A stretch of DNA of 64,000 nucleotides from Cunninghamia lanceolata (lineage: Eukaryota; Streptophyta; Pinopsida; Cupressales; Cupressaceae), in NCBI GenBank assembly GCA_027924645.1, contig BSBN01000040.1:682001-746000 (forward strand), given 5' to 3'. A program made the translations under genes and the position numbers. Numbering within the stretch: position 1 is the first letter of the stretch; each line of letters opens with the position of its first letter. Shown one piece after another: positions 45,541 to 57,516 of the stretch. Below the pieces are notes generated by a model, which was not told the origin of the DNA, ran no database searches, and saw only the letters and a list, made by a program, of their open reading frames with translations.

Positions 45541-46920
45541 TATGTGAAGGGAAAGAGGAATGTTGTAGTTGAAGCCCTTTCTAGGAAACTTGCGTTGTGC
45601 TCCATGACTAAGATTTCAGCTATTTGGAAGGCTCACCTTTTGGTCAAGTATTCCAAAAATAATTTTGCATGTGAGCTTATGGATGGCATAATTCAGGATG
45701 ATAAGTACAGAGTAGTAGATGATGTCATCTACTATAAGGACAAGATTTATTTGGTGCTTGAATCGAATTTCAAGGAGAAAATTTTAAGGGTCGTTCATGA
45801 CACTCCCCTTGCAAGACATCTGGGTTATTTCAAAACCTACCAGCAGATCAGAGAGAGATTCGCTTGGAAGGGTCTCATAAATGATGTCTTGCATCATGTA
45901 CACGAGTGTAAGACTTGTCAGCAGAACAAGTCAGAACATACTTTCCTAGCAGGTCTTTTGTAGCCATTGCCTATTCTAGATCAAAAGTAGGAGAGTATAT
46001 CCACATATTTTATCACAGGTCTTCCTAGAGTGCAGGGCAAGGATTACTGAAGAAGATTGTCAATGATCATAATAGTAGGTCCCTCAGTATCTTTTGGCAG
46101 GAGCTATTCAGATTGGTTTGCACAAAGTTGACCCTGAGCACCAGTCACCACCCCTAGACAGATGGTTAAATGGAGATTCTTAACAAATGGGTGGAAGGAT
46201 ACTTGCACAATTATGTCATGGGGCAACAGAAATCATGGATTAGGTGGTTACATTTGGGTGAGCATTGCTATAATACCACCTAATGCTGATTGGCATGACT
46301 CCTTTTTTAGCATTGTATGGATATGATGCTACATCTTTCGTAGACTTGGTGTTTGAGGACAATAGAGATCCTAAGGAAAAGGATTGTATTTAGGAGAATT
46401 AGGACATCCTTAAGTCACTTAAGGATAATCTTCATCGAGCACAGAATCAACATAAGATTTATGTCGATAGGCACAAAGTTGAGAGACGTTTTGAGGTTGG
46501 AGACTTAGTTTTCTTGCACCTATAGCCTTACAGATAGTCTTCTTTGAAGCTAAGAAGCTTCAGCCTCGCTTCTATGGCCCTTGCAAGATTGTACGAAGAG
46601 TTGGTGAGGTGGCGTATGAATTGGAGTTGCCTAAGAGTAGTAATCCATAAAGTGTTCATGTTTCTTGCCTCAAAAAGGCAATTGGGTAGCATATCAATTC
46701 ACCACATAAGCTTCCACCATTGGATGAGGAGGGCAAAATGATATTGGTTCCTGATGTTATCCTGGATGTTAGAGAGAGGAGGTTGAGGAGCAGAGTTTCG
46801 GAGGAGTATATTATCAGATGGAAGGACTTCCTCTTAAAGGATGCTACTTGGGAGGGAGAGCATATTCTTCAACATCTGAATTTGCAATTGCTTATGGACA
46901 AGCAATTTCGGGAAGGGAGG
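45541..46920 (+). pseudogene. Integrase with chromodomain-like end, element C
   Basis: The zinc-finger part is good: HDTPLARHLGYFKTYQQIRERF and CKTCQQNKSEH (45790-45930). The DDE core is badly decayed: after a TAG at 45961 only fragments such as HHPXTDG-like wording near 46145 remain, and about 150 bases around the first Asp appear deleted. The GPY/F part is visible as FYGPCKIVRRVGEVAYELELP, followed by HVSCLKK and, at 46720-46947, ILDVRERRLRSR and EEYIIRWKDFLLKDATWE, the chromodomain-like tail. Confidence 0.8.
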
Positions 46921-46922
46921 AC
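46909..46922 (+). other. Polypurine tract of element C
   Basis: GGGAAGGGAGGA-type tract directly before the right LTR. Confidence 0.65.
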
Positions 46923-48379
46923 TATAATGTCCCCTTCTTCCGAATGAGTCATTAATGGAGATCGTCAGCTTATTTTATTATTGTGGGCTAAGTTGGGTGT
47001 TATAAGGGAATAATTGATTAATTAAATTTTAAATAGACCTAAGCTATGGGAGATTATTTATATTTAATTAATTAAAAAGGCTAGACCTTGGTTATTTTAA
47101 TTAAGTGACTTATTTTGATGTTAATGCAAAATTATAAAGTGGGTCACTCTATGAGCAGGAAAATGAAATAAAAGAAAAGAAAATAAAGTAATTATCTCAA
47201 AGGTGGGTTATAAAAGTGTTGAGAGCCAAAAAGTAGCTTCTTATTGACTTGTTATTTCTTTGGAGTTTCTTTGAGAGCTGGAGCTTTACGATTTAGCAAA
47301 CCCTAGGACGAAAACCCTTGGGTTCTTGGTTGATTGGATGAAAATCCAATTCAACCAATCTTGGTAGAATCACTCAGATTTTGCAAGTGCGCTTATTTGG
47401 TTCAGTTTTGAAGGTTTTGTAGCGAAAAGATTTATCATTCTACAATTTTGTTGCAAGAGGGTTTCATTGCAAATTTATGAGATTGTCAAATATGTGGGAT
47501 TTGCATAGCAAATATAGATTTGTGGAGGAGATAATGTAGATTTTATTGTGATAAGTAGTTTGGAGGGTTTCCATCCCTATTTATCCCAACCACCTAAGTT
47601 TTGGAGATCCCAAATGGATCAATTCCTTGTTTAAGGCATATATTTTATTATGTTTTTGAGTTGAAGGTGTTCGCAGCCCTTCCTAAGGCTAGTTGCACCT
47701 CTTTGTACTTAGACATAGCCTTGGAGTGGATCCCACCTTCTAATTAATGATGTTTAGGTATTGGTTGAAGACTAACCTTGGCGCACCCTCTTGAAGACTC
47801 ACACAAACCATAAAGATGGTAAAGGAGTGAAGATATCATTGTTTATTGGAGAAATATTATGTTTGATGCTAGCCTCCTATCAATAGAAGACTTATTTCTC
47901 AACTAGTGTGAGTTTTGGAGGAGTTCTATCTTCATTTGTGATTACACAAGCTAGCCACCCAGCTATTGGATGCATGCAACCTATCTAGTTTTACATTGGA
48001 GAGATAAAACAATGAATACACTTCTTGTATCTCAACTATGGTCTTGACCTAATATATCAAATTGAAGGTCAGGACTTTCCTATATATCTTATCTCTGTAA
48101 TTCAGACTTTTATCAGTAGAAATATTGTGCTATGTATTGTGATTTTATAATTATACAAAGGTTGCAAACTATTTGACATTTGGTCTCTATAATTTCTTGC
48201 CTCTATGAGTACATTTATTAATGTTATGTGCTACCAAGTTGCATATGAACCATTATAAACAATCACATTGAAAATAGCATTGAACATGACAAGAATGCAA
48301 AGTGTTTGGGAAAATGTATGCACACTAGTACACAGAAAATTGCGAGTTTTTGGGAAAAAACCTAGAAGGTAATTTTATA
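46923..48379 (+). repeat. 3' LTR of element C
   Basis: Begins TATAATGTCCCCTTC (TG mutated to TA) and ends AATTTTATA (CA mutated to TA); 1457 bp; followed by the GATAC duplication. Confidence 0.9.
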
Positions 48380-49277
48380 GATACATGACTTCTTCAAGCC
48401 TTTTCGACCTGAGCCTTTTTCATGGCATATGATTTTATTAGGGGATTGGCCTCAGATCCCTTCCAAAATTTCTCGTTTGACATGTTTTTAGGATGGAAAT
48501 TCTTTTTAGTATTTGGAAGGATAGAAATTCTTCGTTTTTTGTTGGAAATATTGTTAATTCTAGTTTCTCACTTTATTTTAAACCCATGATTTGCTCCAAT
48601 GTTCTTTTGCAGATTCAGGTGCAGGCCAATAAGGTTTCCCTTGAGGTTGCACATCTATATAGGTGCTTCTTGATCACTGGGGAAATGCTCGTTGTACTGT
48701 GGCCAGAGTTCCCCTAACTCTTGCCTCTAGTCGAGGCTGATCTTTGCCTCGGGGGCGTCGTAGGGGTCACAACCATTCTACTTGCAGAGACCATGATGCT
48801 CACTCACATACATCTTAGCTACCTATAAGAAGAAATAATGCTCAACAAGTATGACCTTAGCTTACTCGCCACTGCTCGATTTCTCCCCTGGCCTTGGTCA
48901 TGGTTTTATAGGATGACTGAGTTCTGATAAGATTCCCAGGCTGGCTCTTGCCATTTTTTCTGTTCACAATACACAGTTTGAAGGTGAGACTAAAAACACT
49001 GTTGTTAATGAGGAAGCTCATGATGAAGGGTGGGATCCTTTCGATGACATCTCAGACCTCGTTGATGTATGGGGCAAGCTAGATTATTGTGATCCTCCTC
49101 CTCCGTCTAGTGCCATAGCTCTTGCCACATAGCATCCTTTGTTTTGTTGTTGCTTTGTGATTTCCATGCTCTTATCCCATATGGGCTTAGGGGTGTCACT
49201 TATTCCACCCACTTTTTTGTGAATATATGTAGTATTATTTTTCCTTTAATAATATAAACACTTATTCATAAAAACAA
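48380..49277 (+). pseudogene. LINE 1 relic, 3' part and tail
   Basis: Continues the LINE after element C. At 48490-48590 it reads ILFSIWKDRNSSFF, matching the family's LWxIWKERNxxxF block after the zinc-binding domain. A decayed C-terminus with DPPPPSS follows, then a 3' UTR ending in ATTCATAAAAACAAATAG near 49277. No poly(A) longer than five bases and no clear target duplication remain. Confidence 0.7.
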
Positions 49278-50741
49278 ATAGTTATATGTCTTGTATAAAA
49301 TAAATATATATTTAAATAACAAACATAAATAAATAGTGAACATATAATATATGTAATAGTCTAAATAGTATTGTATATAAAATTAAATAACAAACATAAA
49401 GTAATATATATTATACATATTAATTGTTATTTATATTGAATAAGTTATATTGTGTACAATAGAATATCAAAAATTATGTTTGGGAGTGAAGATAGTGATA
49501 ATTGGATTTGTCAAAAGTTATAATTACATCATGTTATAGTATTATAACTTATTACTTTATTTCTATGACAATGTTGATCATAAAAGAACGTTTGAATTTG
49601 ATTCATTGTAAATAAAACATCGGTGACTAAATAAGGACATAAATAAAAATTGTATTTAAATAATCTCACACATAAATTTCTATACACTTATAATATTAAA
49701 TAGTTAAAATGAAGAAATCTCTCTATGTAAAAGTTTTGGAAGGGTTTATGAATGAATTGAAATCAATAATGCAATCTTGTTAACTTTGAGAGATGATAAA
49801 TGTAAATTTGGGCAATTTCACAAGGACGACTATTGAAAGCATATTTTTGACACATTTTTTTCCTATTTTGTTAAAATTTTAAATAATAGATGCTCCCATT
49901 ATAATGCTATGGAGTGGAGAAAAAAGTTGTACTATTGCTATAACTATCAATGGAAAAAAAATTTTCTCCATTACATTGACACTTCAATAGCTTACGTCAA
50001 ACAATAAATAGTGGACAACATTATTAGCAAGAGTGGACAAAAAATATACTATTGCTATAGCTATCAATGGAAAAAAAATGTTCCATTACATTGACATTCC
50101 GATAGCTCATGTCAAGCAATAAGACTATTCCCAACTATTATCCAATAGAATGACAAATAAAATTGTTTTTTTTTTTATAATTTTATGAGAATTTTGGAAA
50201 ACAAAATATATTAAGAAATTTAATCAAATTGTTTTAATTCTACTCTCTCATTGGTTGATTGGATACAAACTAATAAAACCTAACGAATGTATTAATATCT
50301 TCAGTAGGAACTAATAAATATATATTTAAATAACAACTATAAATAAATTTTAAATATATAATATATGTAATATTTAAAATAGTATTATATAAAAAATTAA
50401 ATAACACTTATATATGAGATATATAAATTCTTATATATATTTAACAATTTATATTGTGTAAAATATAATTATAGTAACAAGTATAATTAGAATATACATT
50501 TCACACATAAAATAAAATAAATCATTGAAACAAATATATTTAAGTATACAATTTTTTAATATTCTATTATAGTGTCCATAAAGTTTAAAAAACAAATTTA
50601 TGATATGAATTTTATACATAAGAAATAAATTTTTAAAATTTTAATATTACAAATAATAAAATAGTAAATATTTTTACAAATATTTCTAATTTAGAAATTA
50701 TATTAGTAGGGTATATATTATTTTTCACTTGAGATGATATC
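49278..50741. other. AT-rich DNA with dispersed direct repeats
   Basis: No gene. Sequence at about 49297-49465 (ATATATTTAAATAACAAACA onward) recurs at about 50313-50470, offset by roughly 1 kb. A shorter pair of about 78 bases is at 49930-50008 and 50047-50122 (TACTATTGCTATAACTATCA). Neither pair shows TG/CA ends. Confidence 0.55.
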
Positions 50742-51112
50742 TGTTAGGAATTAATGTTAGTGCTCACATGAATAATAATGTGTGAGGTCACGTAATTATT
50801 GTGGGTGTTAGAGATTAGTGTTCACATATTTAAATTAGCATTATAATTATGTGTAACAAATATTAAGTTGTAGAAACAACTTAATATTATTGTTAATATG
50901 TTTATGGTTTGTATAAGGTATTGGTTATGTGAGTGTTACGAGTGGTTAAAACAACTCGTATATTTAGGAGTTATTTTAGAGGCTTCTTATAATATAGGAT
51001 ATGGAAATCCTATATATATGTAATATGTATTATTGAATGGATATAGTGAGAAGGATGTATTATTTTGAATTGAATCATTTGCAGCTTCTATTATACTGAT
51101 TTCAATCTTATA
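50742..51112 (+). mobile_element. Solo LTR, 371 bp, copia-like
   Basis: Begins TGTTAGGAATTAATG and ends CAATCTTATA (final CA changed to TA), with the 5-bp duplication ATATC at 50737-50741 and 51113-51117. Size and ends fit short copia LTRs. The duplication is AT-rich, so some doubt remains. Confidence 0.6.
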
Positions 51113-51189
51113 ATATCTACCATAGCCAACGTTTGTAATGCAATTAACTATTTAATCCATAGATATTTGTTTTATATTAATGAAGCATT

Positions 51190-51302
51190 GAAGAATTATC
51201 AGGTCATACATAGGTGGAAATGTAACTCTAATGACTATGTGTTAATGAAACACATAGCCATTGGAGTTACTTTTACACCTATGTATGACCTAGTAATTCT
51301 TT
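51190..51302. repeat. 113-base foldback (hairpin) with about 54-base arms
   Basis: Left arm 51190-51243 and right arm 51249-51302 are near-perfect inverted copies around a 5-base loop (AATGA). The inner 43 bases have only four mismatches. Arms include AGGTCATACATAGGTG and its complement. This size and pairing fit a young foldback or MITE remnant, or a microRNA-type precursor; the sequence alone does not decide. Confidence 0.85.
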
Positions 51303-52914
51303 ATTCCTTCTAAAAGGTGGTCAGTCATCTGGCAATAAGACATCTACTATAAAGATTCTATTCTTTATTTACCATTCTACCTATAATTCTTTTGCATGTA
51401 TGGACAACTCCAAACTATTGCCAACATTTTTTGTTGGCTTTTACATTCTAGGTGTGCCATTGCACTATTTTGTTTTAATATTTCTTTTGTTGTTTTATTT
51501 TCTTTTGTCTCATTTTTAAAATAGAAATGGTAGGCTAATGAATTTCAAATATAAATGTTTCTATTTTTGTTTTTGTGTTGGAGATATTTAAATGCTGCTA
51601 TTTCTATTTTCTTTTTTATGATCTAAAGTATTTAAATTTTCTTAATATTTCTCAATCTTAGGTAGTTATATTACTTTTAGATGGTAGGAGAAAGCATTAA
51701 TGTTTAGACTTAAAACCTCATGACAAGTAGATCCAAGGGCTTCTACCACAAGTAATTTTGATCTTCACAATTCATGGCATTAGAGAAGGAATATTAGGAT
51801 AACCAGACGTCCTCCTAAAAAAGCCACAAATTTAAAACAAAGTCTTCTCCTAAGACATTCCAATTTATCATTGCACATTCCTTTTACAAGGGTGGTAAGT
51901 GCCAAAAACATTTTAAGAAGATTTATGATTCAATTATATGATTCAATTAAAATATTTCAGAGTATACATAGGTTGTGCAAGTGAAAAAAATTTGGCCTCT
52001 TCATCAAAATAAGCCACAAAAAAAAAATCGTCTATCCCATAAAAATATGTGCTTGAATTTTTTTTTATCTTTTTGCTTACAAGCCATGTTGTACATACAG
52101 AGCATACCTAGTGATGCTTCAATTGAAGGTAACCACTATTGTAGGCCACTTGTAATTAATTGTTGAGTTCATCTTTTCCAAATTAGTTTACAAGAGTACA
52201 TAGAGAATCTTGTATACTAGTAAGGATCTAAAACTAGGATCTTTATTTTTGGTAACACCCTTCTATGACTTGGATTGAAGCACCAATAAGTATGCTCCTT
52301 TTGACCTAATAGAAAACCAAAATTATAAAATAAAATAGATAGGTTCAAAATTCATCATGTTAACAGTTTAATTTCCAAACACTAGAAGCCCAAATGAAGC
52401 ACACCCAATTTGACATTGATAATCAACTCTAATTGAAAAAAATATATTATAGAAATTAATGGGGTGACGAATGGCAGTAAATCAAATACATGTATGAAAT
52501 TTTAGAATTTAATATGGTCAGAAATCTTTTTTATGGCAAAATATCTATCACCCTCTCCCATCACCGATTTCTCCCTTTAACACAAGTAAACAGAGTCCCT
52601 GTTACTCAGTCCCATTCTACATTTTAAATTAGTGGGAAACAAATATAGGAAAAGTGTTGTTAATAAGGAGTGTAATTTTTTTTGAGAAACCTAATATACA
52701 AGTTGCGAATTGTAACTCCATCACATGCAAAGAGCAAATATGCCACCTGTGTATGCAGAAATATGGAAATCAAATAAGGGAAAAATGCAATGAAAGTACC
52801 AATTCCATACTTGAACAACACCTCATCTAGGGAATATACATTAAAATAACAACACCACTAATGCTCTGCATGCTCTACAATAGTTTTTTTCCAACCGTGT
52901 GATTTTTGAATTTG
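51303..52914. other. AT-rich DNA, no gene seen
   Basis: Only short frames without recognisable domains (for example 51975-52166). No terminal repeats were found. Confidence 0.5.
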
Positions 52915-53033
52915 GACATGGTTGCAGGGGACCCAGGGGGACCCCTTGCCCCCCTCCGCTCTCCCCCTCAGTACTAGTTAGTCTAGGGAAAGCCTCGAGC
53001 TGCATTTACGAACCCGTGACTTAGGGGGTTGAG

Positions 53034-54426
53034 TTGATTTCCAAGGCATGGAAGAATGCCCTATTGGGGGACAATGACCATGAGAATCTGGGGGTTATCC
53101 CTCAACTACTAGAGATGGAGGAAGGCTTAGTTCTCAAACTCCCTGATATTACCATGGAGAGAATAGTTTCCTTAATGGAGCAAGCTCTGATGGGTAAGTT
53201 CTTCTCCTTTGGACCGAATATAGATCTGGTGAGGAGATGGGTAGCTACTAAATGGAAGGTGAAAGGTAGCATTTCAGTTAGTGCGATGGCTGGGGAATTG
53301 TTCCTTTTCAAGTTTACAGCCAGAGAAGACCTCACTGTTGTCCTTACCGAGGGACCATGGATGTATGGAAAGCACAACCTCTCTCTTTGTGAATGGAGGC
53401 CGGTGTTTGATGTTGCTACAGATCTAAATAGAACTGCCCTAGTCTAGGTAAGACTCCCTGGTCTCCCATTGGAATTTTGGGACGAGGAAGTCTTCATCTG
53501 GATAGCCAATACCTTTGGCCACTTCATTACTTTGGACAACACTACCAAGAATAAATCCATGTTAGTGTTTGCTCACTTTTGTATTAGTGTAGATATTAAC
53601 AAGACCCTTCCTAATTCCATTACACTTGAGTCTAAATTTGGTCAATGGCTCAACTCATTCAATATGAGAATTCCATTGTCTTTTGTCAAAACTACAACAA
53701 AAAGGGCCACCTGATAACACAATGCAAAGTTAAGAAGAACTCCACTACTATGGAAAGACAAACCAATGAAGATGAGGAAGAGTACCCTTTTAAAGAGGAC
53801 ATTTTGAATATCATAGGCACACCCCAGAAGAAGAAAAAGGATGATAAGGAGGAAGAAGAAGACAGAGACTTGTCCCATGAGGCTATGAAAGACCTAGAGA
53901 TCTCCACCCCTATGAGTGAGACTCTTGTGACTCACTCCATGTAGCTTGACCAGAAGGAACAACCATGTTCCCATCCTATAGAGAGATCCTCCTCTCCGCA
54001 TGGAGATCTAGAGGATGGGGAGATTCATCAAGAGGCTAATCCTAATGTTGAAGTAATAGTAAGAAGCTCTGAGATGTCTAATGTGGACAATGGCAGTGAA
54101 TCTATCTTCAAAAGGATTGGAAGCCCATACAAAGGAGAAGGAATCAGCAGCAAGTTGCAGGGATTCTCATCACCAGGAAATAAATTCCTCAACTTAACCC
54201 CTGGGGTAGGAACTAGCAAGAGTAGTAAAGACACAGATTTAGAGGGATGGACCACTACCCAAAAAAGGGCAGAGGTCAAGGATGGAAGACTGTTGATGTA
54301 GGTGTGGACCCCAAATCTAGGAGACCCACCCAGAGAGAAACTAGACAAAAAGCTATCAATAAGGACATTGTTGTGGGTAAACAAAAGACTTTGGAGATTA
54401 GCTCCAAGAAAGTCCAAAATAAATGA
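53034..54426 (+). pseudogene. LINE 2 ORF1: DUF4283-like and CCHC-type RNA-binding protein
   Basis: The first part (53034-53447) has LVLKLPDITMERIVSLMEQA, GKFFSFGPNI and LTEGPWMYGKHNLSLCEWRP, the DUF4283-like pattern of plant LINE ORF1. After a TAG (family Trp) it continues in a changed frame with RLPGLPLEFW and a zinc knuckle reading CQNYNKKGHLITQC, in which the second Cys is Tyr. An acidic Lys/Glu-rich tail and a Gly/Ser linker follow. The final frame ends at a TGA overlapping the ATG of ORF2 (ATGA). True start not certain. Role: binds LINE RNA. Confidence 0.75.
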
Positions 54427-56068
54427 GGATCCTTTCATGGAACATTAGGGGACTTAATAGCCCCCATAAGCAGTTCCTTGTCAAGAACTACATTTATGAT
54501 AATAAAGTTGATATCCTTTTACTCCAGGAAGTCAAGATGAAGGCATAAGGTTTCCAGCTTATTGCTAAAGGAATTTGGCCCAATGCCGAGTACTACATTA
54601 TTGATGTTTCAGGAGCTTCAGATGGTATTGTCACTATGTGGAATAGTAAGGTTGTGAAAGGGAGTCTCATTGCTAGATGCAAGAACAACCTAAGTCTCAG
54701 AATGGATTCTCATAACAAATCTTGGAATTTAGTCAATATTTATGCCCCTAATCAGAGAAATACTAGGAAGGAGTTGTGGAATCTCCTTTCCACTCTGATT
54801 GAGAGCAACAAGAATGATTGCTGGATGCTAGCAGGTGAATTTAACTCCCCTCTCTATCCTTCAAAAAAGATTGGTGGTATCTTAGACTATACTGATAGTA
54901 TGGTTGACCTGGTCGATTTCCTCAATAAGGAGGGTCTTATGGATCTTGATCTCCAAGGGTAGCGTTTTACCTGGTCTAATCAAAGGAAAGGTGGGAACCT
55001 GATTCAAGTTAGATTGGATAGAGTCTTGGTTACGACTAATTGGGACTACATCAGTGCCTACAATCTTGAAGCCCTCCCTAGGACGACCTCGGACCACAAC
55101 CCTCTACTTTTATCCTAGAAGGATAGGGAGATTAAGGGCCCCTTCCCCTTCAGATTTGAGATAATGTGGACTCGGCATCTGGACTTCATAAATCAGTTGG
55201 CTACATGGTGTAATATCACTATCTAAGGAACTTCCATGTATAGGCTGGCTCACAAGCTAAACATGGTGAAAAACAAATTCAAAGGGTGAAACAGGTTCAC
55301 TTTTGGCAATATCTTTGAAAATAAGAGAAGGATTTCTACCAACCTTACCGATATTCAGTTGCAAATGGTCAATGGGGACTTATCTGATGATACTATGCTA
55401 CTAGAGGAATCTCTGAGGAAGGAATGGAGGGAAATTCTTAAAAGGGAGGAAATCTATTGGAAACATAAATCTAGAGTGCATTGGCTTCGGGAGAGGGGCA
55501 ACAATACTACCTTCTTCCATTAATCTACTATGAGGCATAAGAAAAAGAACGACATTATTATACTTATGGATGAAAATGGATCAATGGTTGAGTCGGATGT
55601 TCAAGTGGGATAGGTGGCTGCCGCCTATTTTCAAAATTTTCTTGCTACCTAGGACAAATTAGAAAAACAAGAGTTAATTGATATCATCCTCACCCAAGAT
55701 AACGTTGAAGACAACACTCTACTTACTAAACCAGTGACTAAGGAAGAAGTCTGTGCATGTCTCTTTTCTATGGGTGCCTTCAAGGCCCCAAGCCCAGATG
55801 GTTTTCCTCCAACCTTTTTTCAGGAGTACTGGGACATCCTGGGGAAGGATGTTACTGAAGCAGCCATGGACTTCTTTAGGACTGGAAAGCTGCTAAAACA
55901 ACTCAATCATACCTTCATAGAGCTTGTGCCCAAGAAAACAAATCATATGCGTATGGGGGATTTCAGGCCCATCAACCTCTGTAACATGGTCTAAAAGATA
56001 TTTTCTAAGATTCTGGTTTGTAGATTGTAGCCTATCCTAGACCGTCTGATCAGCAATAGTCAAAAGGG
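54423..56068 (+). pseudogene. LINE 2 ORF2: AP endonuclease and start of reverse transcriptase
   Basis: Starts MRILSWNIRGLNSPHKQF, the classic L1 endonuclease opening. Then LLQEVK (catalytic Glu), VNIYAPN, LAGEFNSP (normally GDFN, here Asp to Glu), RFTWSN, RLDRVLV and TTSDHNPLLLS. The RT begins with GAFKAPSPDGFPPTFFQEYW, LVPKKTN and GDFRPINLCN, then breaks off at 56068 before the catalytic Asp pair. Stops include TAG at the expected Gln before RFTWSN and at the Trp after LLLS. Confidence 0.85.
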
Positions 56069-57461
56069 TGTAGAGGAAAACTAATGTGTTGTAGACTTAA
56101 ACAAAATCCAGGGTTAAACCTAACTGAACAGTCCACTCTATCATTGCATTCCTACATTGAATTGTCAACCAAGGACCATAAGCTTATGATGATGCTCACA
56201 CTATATATATCCTTCAAGACTCATTTATATCCTAAACTATCTCATACAAACTTATTCTAATCGACTTAATTGACTGGAGTTCATAGAAATGAAAGAACAA
56301 CAAAAATAGTTAAAAACCTAGTTGCTATGTGTACCCCCGACATAAGATGAAGATAGCTATATTCAACAGAGAACTACATAATTAACTTAAAATACACAGA
56401 ATGAGAAAAGACTTAAAACTAACCTCTAGAGGACTTCAATAAGGTATTCTATGCATGAATCACAACTTATCAGAAATAGCAATCATGATTTCTTACTTAC
56501 TTCACAATGCAATGTATAAGATAACATGAAACAGTCTAACTAGAAATGCATAAATAAATAAATGAATGTATGAAGTGAGAGTTAGTACCTTGAGTGGCCA
56601 GCTTAGGGAACTATCTCACTTCTTCTGGAAACTAAATCTACTTCAGATCTTCACACATTTCCCATGACATACAGTTGAATTCAATTCATATCAAGGACAA
56701 AATCTTCTTCAGATTTTATTCAAAATCAAAACATGTCTAGAATAACAGATAATAGATAATTGTAGAAACAGAGTAACGGCTATATAGAGAGGAAATGAAA
56801 AATAACAGCTAACCAATCAACAAACTCATCCCCTAACTTATACAAAAGTGGGAGAGTTGTATGCAAACTTCTAACTAACTGTGATCATCAATTCATCCCT
56901 GGGTATCAGGATATAGTTTCGACATCAATTTATTAATTATCTAGAACAAAGGAAATAGAGTCCTATTCAAACAAAAATCCTAGACAACAGCTCATGAATG
57001 AGAACACATAAGTTGCAGTTAGACTTCTAGAACAAGTCTTCTTCTTCCTTGCATTTATTCTTCCATGATGACCACATTCATCTCCATCGATCTTCATTTC
57101 TGGCACTTGGACTACACTGTAATCAATTCCCCTGTTCTGCACTCTGCTACAATTACTCCTTCCCAGATGCTGTCTTTGCTACACAAGGTTAATTATTCCA
57201 ACATATATACACAAAATAACCTTTCATATTACACTTATGAAATCCTATCTATATTGCATGCGTATCAATAATTTAAAACATCCACTTGAGAATATAATCA
57301 CCATATTCCATTTATCAGCATAAGTTCAAAGTCTTTGAGAAGTATACGTGAAACAACATATAATAAAGGTAATGTCTGTAAGGTTCTTGTAGAATCATGT
57401 AAAAAGGTCTTTAAAAACATATAGAAACATCATAAAAGAAAGTCAATATTTCAACCCAACA
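56069..57461 (-). repeat. 3' LTR of element B
   Basis: Begins TGTAGAGGAAAACTAATG and ends TCAACCCAACA, 1393 bp. Clearly homologous to both LTRs of element A, but more distant from them than they are from each other. Confidence 0.9.
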
Positions 57462-57478
57462 TTTCCCCCCAACTTAAA
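57462..57478 (-). other. 3' polypurine tract of element B
   Basis: Minus strand TTTAAGTTGGGGGGAAA directly before the LTR. Confidence 0.85.
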
Positions 57479-57516
57479 CCTTTTTTTGTCCCTAAGCAAA
57501 ACCAAGGAACTAACAT

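Larger units (their letters stand above)
40843..48379 (+). mobile_element. Element C: decayed Ty3/gypsy chromovirus
   Basis: LTRs at 40843-42290 and 46923-48379, target duplication GATAC (40838-40842 and 48380-48384), initiator-Met PBS, purine-rich tract before the right LTR. Internal order gag, CCHC-like region, protease, RT, RNase H, integrase, chromodomain-like end. The LTRs are about 90% identical in the first 240 bases by eye, much older than the element at 10889-18800. The right LTR has lost both canonical ends (TA for TG, TATA for TACA). At least 18 in-frame TAG codons break the coding region, mostly at positions where the family has Gln. Confidence 0.9.
52915..56068 (+). mobile_element. 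LINE 2: L1-type non-LTR element, truncated by element B
   Basis: A GC-rich start (GGGGACCCAGGGGGACCCC near 52930) unlike its AT-rich surroundings suits a LINE 5' end. ORF1, the endonuclease and the first RT blocks follow, then the sequence is cut at 56068 by the LTR of element B. The rest would lie beyond the window. Stops and frameshifts occur in both ORFs. Confidence 0.85.

Noticed and set aside
42522..46525. UAG used as a sense codon
   Set aside because: The intact 1537-codon frame ends and reads normally, LTRs of element C are old, and other stops and frameshifts also occur. Methylation-driven decay explains the pattern.
49297..50470. LTR pair of a 1-kb retroelement
   Set aside because: The two similar AT-rich stretches lack TG/CA ends, PBS and target duplication. 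More likely they are an old local duplication.
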